DNA of 64,000 nucleotides from Nocardiopsis ganjiahuensis DSM 45031 (GTDB taxonomy: Bacteria > Actinomycetota > Actinomycetes > Streptosporangiales > Streptosporangiaceae), in assembly GCF_000341085.1 (NCBI RefSeq), contig NZ_ANBA01000002.1, forward strand, positions 62,001-126,000, read 5' to 3'. Under the pieces are notes generated by a model. That model ran no database searches. It saw only the letters and a program-made list of their open reading frames with translations, and was not told the origin of the DNA. The position numbers and the translations under genes were made by a program. Below, piece after piece: positions 58,093 to 64,000 of this stretch (positions within the stretch are counted from its first letter, which is position 1; every line of letters starts with the position of its first letter).

Positions 58093-58359
58093 ATGACCAC
58101 ACCGCTTCCCGACGGGTACGGTCCGGCCAGCCGACTCAAGGAAGGTCCGGAACCCAAGTACGTCCAACTCGCTGCCGTCCTCGCGGCAAGGATCGAACGC
58201 GGGGACTATCCAGGGGATACCCGGCTTCCGAGCGTGGCGGCGCTACAGGACGAATTCCGCGTATCGCGCGGCACCGCACAGCGCGCCATGACCGTGCTCG
58301 CCGAGCACGGACTCGTCCGCGTATCGAACGGCAAGGGAGCGTGGCCGGTCCACTCCTGA
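58093..58359 (+). CDS. Minimal GntR-type winged-helix regulator (88 aa)
   Basis: An 88-residue protein. PKYVQLAAVLAARIERGDYPGDTRLPSVAALQDEFRVSRGTAQRAMTVLAEHGLVRVSNGKGAWPV is a complete GntR winged helix, but no effector domain follows. ATG 58093 is used; an upstream in-frame ATG at 58048 would extend it by 15 residues. Short GntR proteins like this control phage-like or plasmid cassettes in actinomycetes (KorSA-like). It faces the two-gene cassette across the GTTCAGA array and is followed by a second GntR gene. Confidence 0.75.
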   Translation: MTTPLPDGYGPASRLKEGPEPKYVQLAAVLAARIERGDYPGDTRLPSVAALQDEFRVSRGTAQRAMTVLAEHGLVRVSNGKGAWPVHS

Positions 58360-58434
58360 AGAGGTCCGGGACTGCAGATCCACGCTTCGCTTGGTGAAGA
58401 AGCGAAAGTGGCCGGAACAACGTAGTTTCGCCCT

Positions 58435-58668
58435 ATGACCATCGATCTCGACGGCCCCGAGCCTCTCTTCAAGCAGATCGCGACCGTGATGGCTGCCCGA
58501 ATCGCGGATGGCACGTACCCGCCCCGGCGGCGCATCCCGGGGGAACACGACCTGTGCGAAGAGTTCGGAGTGTCGCGGCCGACCATCCGATCCGCCATCG
58601 GGCTACTCCAGGACAAAGGGCTCGTGATCACCGTGCGAGGCAAGGGCCGCTACGTCGCCGGCGCCTGA
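58435..58668 (+). CDS. Minimal GntR-type winged-helix regulator (77 aa)
   Basis: A 77-residue protein with a GntR winged helix only (LFKQIATVMAARIADGTYPPRRRIPGEHDLCEEFGVSRPTIRSAIGLLQDKGLVITVRGKGRYV). It is homologous to the protein 76 bp upstream, so a local duplication is likely. TAGTTT ends 6 nt before the ATG, so it has its own leaderless promoter. No effector domain is present. It ends near a perfect hairpin before the glycosidase gene. Confidence 0.75.
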   Translation: MTIDLDGPEPLFKQIATVMAARIADGTYPPRRRIPGEHDLCEEFGVSRPTIRSAIGLLQDKGLVITVRGKGRYVAGA

Positions 58669-58703
58669 GCACACAAAGACCCCGGCGGAAACGGCCGTGC
58701 CCT

Positions 58704-58736
58704 GTCTCCGGCGCGGATGGAGCTCGCGCCGGAGAC
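58704..58736. terminator. Perfect 12-bp convergent terminator
   Basis: GTCTCCGGCGCG and CGCGCCGGAGAC around a 9-nt loop, between the second GntR gene and the leftward GH20 gene. Confidence 0.78.
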
Positions 58737-58746
58737 GGGATCTGGC

Positions 58747-60324
58747 TCAGCTCTCGGGGCGGAAGTGGTTCTCGAAACCCAGGGCGTTCCAGAGTGGCGG
58801 GTGGCCGTTCAAGCGGGCGCGGTGGTCCTTCCACTCGGTCCTCGGATGGGTCCAGGCCTTCTCCGCGACTCCGGGCAGGCGGGGCAGCAGGAGGAAGGCC
58901 AGATCGCCGAAGCCGGTGAGGGTCTCGCCCCAGATCGCGGCCTCCACGCCGGCGACGACCGTGCCAGGGGCAAGGCCCTCCGCGGTCTCCGCCGGGTCCC
59001 AGCCGAACGAGTCCTCGACGGTGATCGGCGGGTAGGCGGGCAGCCCCAGGCGGCCCCGGTCACCTTCCTGAACGGGATCGGCGCACGCGTCCGCGTACGG
59101 CCGGTCCAGGTAGAGGCGTGAGTTCGACGAGATCAGGACCGGCACGCCCGCCTCGGTCGCGGCCGGGACATCCGCGGGTGAGATCCGGAAGGTCTCGGCC
59201 GCCTGGTCGACCAGCGGGTGGTACTCCTCGGGCACAGATTTCTTGATCGCCTCGGGGTCGAACTCGTCCGGAGCGCCGATCCAGTACTGGAGGACGTCCT
59301 CACCGCCGAGGACGCCGGCGCGGGCGGTCTCCTGCCAGCCCACCACGCGTTTGCCCTGTTCACGAACCCACTGGTGGGTGAGGCGGACGAAGGCCGCATA
59401 GTCCTCGTGCCCCATCCCGAACGGCTCGTCCCCGCCCAGGTGCAGGAACGGCCCCGGCGCGGCCTCGGCGAACTCGGCGATGACGTCCCCGGCGAACCGG
59501 CGCGCGGCCTCGGAGTCCGGGTGCAGGTAGCGCAGTCGGGGATGCGGGTACTCGATACCACCCGCCAGTTCGGGGTAGGCGTCGAAGGCCCACCGGGTGT
59601 GCCCGGGCAGGTCCACCTCCGGGATCACGGTGATGTGGCAGCGCGCGGCGTGGGCGACGAGGTCGGCGAACTCCTCGCGGGTGTAGTACTCGCGGGTGCC
59701 GTCCGCCCGGGGCCGGGTCAGTCCGGGCCAGGCCCGCGATTCCAGCCGCCACCCCTCGCTGTCGGTCAGGTGCAGGTGCAGGGCGTTGAACTTGTACAGC
59801 GCCATCAGGTCGATCACCCGCCGTACCTCGTCCGGGGTGAAGTAGTGGCGGACCACGTCCAGGGACAGGCTCCGCCAGGCGTACCGGGGGCCGTCCGTGA
59901 TCACGCCGCCGGGAGCCCACACCCCTCCCTCGTCGTCCACGCTGATGATCTGGACGAGGCTGGTCAGCGCACGGAAGGCACCCTCCACGCCGGCCGAGGA
60001 GAGCCGCACCAGCCCTTCGGAGACGGTCAGGCGGTGGCGTTCGTCCGCGCCGGGTTCGGGGCGCGGGTCCACCCCGGTGACCGGGGCGACCGGGGCGAAC
60101 TCCGCGGGCTCCGCCTCCGTGGAGACCAGCACGTCCGCACCCTCGAGCACGGGTTCGGCCCGCAGCCCGTGCAGGACCCCGACCGCCCAGGCGAACCAGT
60201 CCGCGGCCTCCGGAGCGGCGCCGGACAGGGTCAGCCGCCCGCCGGAGCCGATCCGGACCAGCGCTCCGGTGTGCTGTTCGGCGGGGGCCGGGACCAGACC
60301 GGCCGGTTCAGTTCGCGTCCGCAT
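58747..60324 (-). CDS. GH20 beta-N-acetylhexosaminidase
   Basis: A 525-residue glycosidase. An N-terminal GH20b-like domain (LVPAPAEQHTGALVRIGSGGRLTL onwards) precedes the TIM barrel. YAWRSLSLDVVRHYFTPDEVRRVIDLMALYKFNALHLHLTDSEGWRLE (148-195) is the strand 1-2 signature and HLGGDEPFG holds the catalytic Asp299-Glu300 pair of substrate-assisted catalysis. There is no signal peptide, so it should cleave imported chitobiose or muropeptide sugars in the cytosol. Its start overlaps the ATPase gene by 17 bp; it is the last gene of the ABC operon. Confidence 0.9.
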   Translation of the reverse strand: MRTRTEPAGLVPAPAEQHTGALVRIGSGGRLTLSGAAPEAADWFAWAVGVLHGLRAEPVLEGADVLVSTEAEPAEFAPVAPVTGVDPRPEPGADERHRLTVSEGLVRLSSAGVEGAFRALTSLVQIISVDDEGGVWAPGGVITDGPRYAWRSLSLDVVRHYFTPDEVRRVIDLMALYKFNALHLHLTDSEGWRLESRAWPGLTRPRADGTREYYTREEFADLVAHAARCHITVIPEVDLPGHTRWAFDAYPELAGGIEYPHPRLRYLHPDSEAARRFAGDVIAEFAEAAPGPFLHLGGDEPFGMGHEDYAAFVRLTHQWVREQGKRVVGWQETARAGVLGGEDVLQYWIGAPDEFDPEAIKKSVPEEYHPLVDQAAETFRISPADVPAATEAGVPVLISSNSRLYLDRPYADACADPVQEGDRGRLGLPAYPPITVEDSFGWDPAETAEGLAPGTVVAGVEAAIWGETLTGFGDLAFLLLPRLPGVAEKAWTHPRTEWKDHRARLNGHPPLWNALGFENHFRPES

Positions 60325-61216
60325 GGAATCGCCTCTCGTACTCGGCGCGGCGCCGGCGCTGGCGGCCCGGGTCGGCGACCGGGGCGGACAGCAGCAACCG
60401 CTGGGTGTAGGGGTGTTCGGGGTCGGTGGTGACCTGCTCGGCCCCGCCGTACTCGACAATCTCTCCGCGGTGGATGACCGCGACCCGATGGCTGAGCGCC
60501 CGCACCACGGACAGGTCGTGGGAGACGAACAGGTAGGCCACCCCGGTGCGCTCCTGGATCTCCAGCAGCAGGTCCATGACGGTGCGCTGCGTGGTGAGGT
60601 CCAGGGCGGAGACGGGTTCGTCGCACACGATCAGGCGGGGCGAGATCGCCAGGGCGCGGGCGATGGCGACGCGTTGGCGCTGGCCGCCGGAGAACTCGCG
60701 GGGCAGCCGGTGCACGGCGTCGTGCGGCAGCGCCACCCGGTCGAGCAGGTCGGCCACCCGCGTCCGGGCGTCCTCGGCCGTCACGCCGTGGGCGAGCAGG
60801 GGTTCGGCGAGGGTGTCCCCGATGAGCAGGGAGGGGTTGAGCGAGGTGTAGGGGTCCTGGAAGACCACCTGGATGTCGCGGCTGAGCCGGCGCCGCCTGC
60901 GCCGGGAGGCGACGTCGACGCGTTCACCGTCGAAGTGGATGCTGCCGCCGGCGACGGGGACCAGGCCGAGGACGGCCCGGCCGATGGTGGACTTGCCCGA
61001 ACCGGACTCCCCCACCAGGCCGACCGTCTCGCCGGGCCGGATGTCCAGGGACACGCCCTTGAGGACCTCCACCCGCCGTGCCCGCCACCCCTTGCCGGGG
61101 AAGGAGACGCGCAGGTCGCGGATGTCCAGGAGCGGGTCCGGGCCGGCTTCCCGGAGCCTGTCGGCGTCCGCGTGCGGATCGGTGCCGGGGCCGGTCACGG
61201 TGCGTGGGTCGGTCAC
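60308..61216 (-). CDS. Opp/Dpp-type ABC transporter ATPase (OppF-like)
   Basis: A 302-residue ABC ATPase. Walker [10 protein letters not shown] (69-77), Q-loop [14 protein letters not shown], signature [15 protein letters not shown], Walker [14 protein letters not shown] and the H-loop HDLSVV are all present. The [10 protein letters not shown] tail is typical of the OppF/DppF branch. The GTG at 61216 overlaps the stop of the previous gene by four bases, so translation is coupled. It powers the permease pair encoded upstream. Confidence 0.92.
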   Translation of the reverse strand: MTDPRTVTGPGTDPHADADRLREAGPDPLLDIRDLRVSFPGKGWRARRVEVLKGVSLDIRPGETVGLVGESGSGKSTIGRAVLGLVPVAGGSIHFDGERVDVASRRRRRRLSRDIQVVFQDPYTSLNPSLLIGDTLAEPLLAHGVTAEDARTRVADLLDRVALPHDAVHRLPREFSGGQRQRVAIARALAISPRLIVCDEPVSALDLTTQRTVMDLLLEIQERTGVAYLFVSHDLSVVRALSHRVAVIHRGEIVEYGGAEQVTTDPEHPYTQRLLLSAPVADPGRQRRRRAEYERRFHADAN

Positions 61217-63030
61217 TGGGCCGCCTCCCGGGGCTGCCACGGCTCGCGGGCCGGGGTGTCGTCGAGTACCGCGTCGAGCAGGCCTCGGGTGTAGTCCTCC
61301 TGCGGGTCGCGGAGGATCTGTTCGGTGGTGCCCACCTCCACGATCCGCCCCTGCCGCATCACGGCGACCCGGTCGCACAGGTCCGCGACCACGCCGAGGT
61401 TGTGGGTCACCAGGAGCACGCCCATGCCGCGTTCGGCCTGGAGGCGCCGCAGGAGCCCGAGGACCTCGGCCTGCACGGTGACGTCGAGCGCGGTGGTGGG
61501 CTCGTCGGCGACGAGCAGGTCGGGGTCGCAGGAGATCGCCCCGGCGATGAGCACGCGCTGGGCCATGCCGCCGGAGATCTGGTGCGGGTGGCTGCGGAAC
61601 GTGCGTTCGGGGTCGGGGATCTCCACCTGCCGGAGCAGGTCCAGGGCGCGTGCGCGGGCCTGGGTCCTGGACAGGCCGAGCTTGACCCGCAGCGGTTCGG
61701 TGAGGTGGTCGCCGATGGTGAACGCGGGGTCCAGGTTGCTCATGGGTTCCTGGGGGACGTAGGCGACGGTGTCCCCGCGCAGGTTCCGCATCTCCTTCTC
61801 CGCCGAACCCACCACCTCGGTGCCGTCCAGCAGGATGCTTCCCCTGGACACGCGGCCGCCTTCCGGCAGCAGGCCGAGCACGGAGAAGGCGGTCTGTGTC
61901 TTGCCCGAGCCGGACTCGCCCACCAGCCCGAGCACCTCGCCGCGGCGCACGTCCAGGTCGACGCCGTGGACGACCTCGCGGGAACTGCCGTCGGCGAGTG
62001 TGTAGGTGACCGCGAGATCGCGCACGGAGAGCAGGTCGGCCCGCTCCCCGGCGCTGTCCAGGGTGGTGGGGGCGTCGGCGCCGAGCCGGCGGGCCCCGCG
62101 GCCGGTGGCGGGCGCGGTGCCCCGGTCCTCCAGGACGTCGCGCAGGGAGGCGGCGAGCAGGACCAGGGCGGCGCTGGTGAGGCCGAGCGCGAGTCCGGGC
62201 CAGAGCATGAACACCGGTGCCCGCTGGATGTTGGTGAAGGCCTCGTTGAGCATGGCGCCCCAGGTGGGCAGGTCCCCGCTGCCGATGCCGAGGAACTCCA
62301 GACCGGCCTGGAGGCCGATCGCCATCCCGGCGACCAGGGCGCCCTGGATGATGACGGGGGCGCGCACCACGACGAGGACGTGGCGGACGATGATCCGCGA
62401 GTCGCGCAGGCCGAACACCCGCGCGGCGTCCACGTACAGTTCGCCGCGCATCGCCGCCACGGTTCCGCGCACCAGCCGGTAGAAGCCGGGCGCGACCAGG
62501 ACGCCGAGCACGACCATCAGAACCCACACCGTGGTGCCGAGGACCGCACGGGTGGCCAGCAGGACGACCATGGCGGGCAGTGCCATGACCAGGTTGACCC
62601 ACCAGTTGGACACGGAGTCGAACCAGCCGCCGTAGTATCCGGCGGCCAGGCCGGTGGGCACACCGACGGCGAGGGCGACGGCCACCGCGAGGAGGGCGCC
62701 GCCGAGGGTGTTGCGGCCGCCGTGGAGCAGCCGGGACCACACGTCGCGGCCGGAGGAGTCGAAGCCGAGCAGGTGGCCGCCGCCGGGCGCACCGAAGGCG
62801 TCCTTGAGGTCGGCGGCGTTGGGATCGTGCGCGGTGAACAGCGGGGCGAACACGACGAGGACGACGACGGCCGCCAGGACCAGGGACGCTCCCAGGGCCT
62901 GGGGGCTGGTGAGGAAGCGCCGGGCCGTTCCCGACCGCCGTTTCGGCCCGGTGGGGGCGGTCGGGGACGTGACGGCCGTACCCGGCGTGCTCGGTGTGCT
63001 CGGTGTGCTCGGTGTGACGGAGGTGCTCAC
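61213..63030 (-). CDS. Fused Opp/Dpp permease-ATPase (DppC-DppD fusion)
   Basis: A 605-residue fusion. Residues 1-30 are a Ser/Thr/Pro linker encoded by four copies of a 9-bp repeat. Residues 35-300 form the DppC-like permease ([20 protein letters not shown], the EAA loop [42 protein letters not shown]). Residues 330-600 are an OppD-like ATPase (Walker [41 protein letters not shown]). Fusions of this kind are known in actinobacteria. GTG 63030 overlaps the previous stop by four bases. It should form the core of the importer with the DppB-like protein and OppF-like ATPase. Confidence 0.92.
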   Translation of the reverse strand: MSTSVTPSTPSTPSTPGTAVTSPTAPTGPKRRSGTARRFLTSPQALGASLVLAAVVVLVVFAPLFTAHDPNAADLKDAFGAPGGGHLLGFDSSGRDVWSRLLHGGRNTLGGALLAVAVALAVGVPTGLAAGYYGGWFDSVSNWWVNLVMALPAMVVLLATRAVLGTTVWVLMVVLGVLVAPGFYRLVRGTVAAMRGELYVDAARVFGLRDSRIIVRHVLVVVRAPVIIQGALVAGMAIGLQAGLEFLGIGSGDLPTWGAMLNEAFTNIQRAPVFMLWPGLALGLTSAALVLLAASLRDVLEDRGTAPATGRGARRLGADAPTTLDSAGERADLLSVRDLAVTYTLADGSSREVVHGVDLDVRRGEVLGLVGESGSGKTQTAFSVLGLLPEGGRVSRGSILLDGTEVVGSAEKEMRNLRGDTVAYVPQEPMSNLDPAFTIGDHLTEPLRVKLGLSRTQARARALDLLRQVEIPDPERTFRSHPHQISGGMAQRVLIAGAISCDPDLLVADEPTTALDVTVQAEVLGLLRRLQAERGMGVLLVTHNLGVVADLCDRVAVMRQGRIVEVGTTEQILRDPQEDYTRGLLDAVLDDTPAREPWQPREAAQ

Positions 63031-63968
63031 GCAACCCTCGCTTTCGGGTTGAGCCAGCCGACGAGGACGTCCACGAGCAGGTTGATGAGGATGACGCCGA
63101 TCACGGACACCATGACCACGCCCATGATCACGGGGATGTCCCCCCGGGTCGTGTACTGGACGGTCATCGCTCCGATGCCGGGCAGGCCGAAAATCTGCTC
63201 CACGATGACCGCGCCGCCGAGGAGGCCGACGAACTGCATGCCGAGCACGGTGAGGCCCGGGGTGGCGGCGTTGCGCAGCACATGGCGGAAGACCACCCGC
63301 GAGGTGGGCAGGCCGCGTGCCCTGAGCGTGCGCACGTAGTCGCGGCCCATGACGTCGATGACGGAGCTGCGCACCTGCTGTGCGACGCCCGCGATCCCGG
63401 CGACGGACAGCGACAGGACCGGCAGGGTGACGGTGGCGAGCCAGCCGCCCGGGGACCGGCTGAAGGGTGTGTAGCCGATGGCGGGGAACCAGCCGAGCCG
63501 GACCGCGAACACCAGCACGATGATCAGTGTGACGAGGAAGCCGGGCAGTGCGTAGCCGAATACGCTGACCAGCTGCACGGCCCGGTCCACGGCGCCGCGG
63601 CGCACCCCGGCCCACACGCCGAGGCCGAACGAGACCACGGCCGTGACGAGGGTGACCCCGATCATCAGGCTGAAGGTGACCGGCAGCCGGTTGGCCAGGG
63701 CCAGTGAGACGTCCTCGCTGGTGAACCAGGACCGGCCGAGATCGCCCTGGAGGGCGGAGGTCAGCCAGTCGAGGTAGCGCACGGCCACGGGCCGGTCCAG
63801 CCCGAGCCCGGCGTTGTGCGCGTCGACGGCGTCCTGCGGGGCGGCGGGGCCCAGGACGTGGCGGCCGACGTCGGTTCCGGGCAGGGACAGGAGGAGGTAG
63901 GCGAGGGCGGAGATGACGACCAGGAGCAGGAGCCCCGACCCCAGCCTCCGCAGGATGAACGAGGTCAT
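63027..63968 (-). CDS. Opp/Dpp-type ABC permease (DppB-like)
   Basis: A 313-residue permease with six helices. FILRRLGSGLLLLVVISALAYLLLSLPGTD is the N-terminal helix, the EAA loop is MGRDYVRTLRARGLPTSRVVFRHVLRNA near 185, and VEQIFGLPGIGAMTVQYTTRGDIPVIMGVVMVSVIGVILINLLVDVLVGWLNPKAR closes it. This is the B-type subunit of an oligopeptide/sugar importer. Its start lies 5 bp after the stop of the gene whose last residues are seen at the window end. The operon context with GH20 suggests glycan import. Confidence 0.92.
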   Translation of the reverse strand: MTSFILRRLGSGLLLLVVISALAYLLLSLPGTDVGRHVLGPAAPQDAVDAHNAGLGLDRPVAVRYLDWLTSALQGDLGRSWFTSEDVSLALANRLPVTFSLMIGVTLVTAVVSFGLGVWAGVRRGAVDRAVQLVSVFGYALPGFLVTLIIVLVFAVRLGWFPAIGYTPFSRSPGGWLATVTLPVLSLSVAGIAGVAQQVRSSVIDVMGRDYVRTLRARGLPTSRVVFRHVLRNAATPGLTVLGMQFVGLLGGAVIVEQIFGLPGIGAMTVQYTTRGDIPVIMGVVMVSVIGVILINLLVDVLVGWLNPKARVA

Positions 63969-63973
63969 GGGGC

Positions 63974-64000
63974 CTACTCGGCGGGGGCGTAGTTGTACAG
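63974..64000 (-). CDS. C-terminal end of a gene, probably the ABC solute-binding protein
   Basis: Only the last eight codons (LYNYAPAE and stop TAG) are in the window, 5 bp upstream of the DppB-like gene. Opp-type operons usually open with the binding protein, so that is the expected identity; the sequence shown is too short to prove it. Confidence 0.5.
   Translation of the reverse strand: MYNYAPAE

Overview
The window is high-GC actinomycete chromosome: third codon positions are almost all G or C, GTG and TTG starts are common, and there are GNAT, SDR, GlxA, SARP and short GntR regulators plus leaderless promoters. Gene style suggests Nocardiopsaceae (Nocardiopsis-like). That is an inference from gene style, not a database result. 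There are no rRNA or tRNA genes, no complete insertion sequence and no CRISPR array.

Layout. 1-5 kb: MFS exporter, RidA, TauD-like dioxygenase, a PP2C phosphatase with a zinc ribbon, a decayed AlkD-like gene and an iron-siderophore binding lipoprotein behind an IdeR/DmdR-type iron box. 5.9-7.7 kb: a 19-codon ORF with a strong ribosome binding site, a GNAT acetyltransferase, then an orphan Cas6e-like protein with no other cas gene. 8-14 kb: a GHL10-type glycosidase, an acyl-CoA ligase and a putative copper cassette (CsoR-like operator, small membrane protein, DUF305, beta-propeller lipoprotein). 14-26 kb: small catabolic and stress genes (hydrolases, a solitary MetQ, FMN reductase, ADP-ribosylglycohydrolase, GNATs, SDRs, DoxX-like, VOC). 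26-36 kb: haem-monooxygenase-like protein, methyltransferase, BenE, a second copy of the short-ORF plus GNAT module, a nucleotidyltransferase and an APH-like kinase, a BCCT transporter, a HAD hydrolase and an alpha/beta hydrolase.

36-49 kb is dominated by redox enzymes and their control: an aldo/keto reductase behind a MerR-type promoter with a 19-bp spacer, a quinone-reductase-type enzyme divergent from a LysR regulator, and a wrbA-nat operon divergent from a large SARP regulator with three 11-bp-spaced heptamers between them. An EEP phosphatase, an F420/FMN-type oxidoreductase, a tiny autoregulated HTH protein and an isochorismatase-GlxA pair follow. 49-58.7 kb: alkylsulfatase, DUF1269 protein, GrpB-like protein, AraC/NmrA divergent pair, an Rpn-like nuclease and a cassette of two coupled unknown genes facing two minimal GntR repressors. 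58.7-64 kb: an Opp/Dpp-type ABC operon whose last gene is a GH20 beta-N-acetylhexosaminidase, suggesting import of GlcNAc-containing oligomers.

The most unusual signal is the duplicated module at 5.9-7.0 kb and 28.7-29.8 kb. Each copy has a short ORF ending Asp-His-Arg-stop behind a near-perfect Shine-Dalgarno. Each has an RNA hairpin folded around those last codons and the UGA. In each, 37-38 nt later, a TTG-started acetyltransferase of about 320 residues follows. The second is the orphan Cas6e-like gene, which seems to lack the catalytic histidine region.
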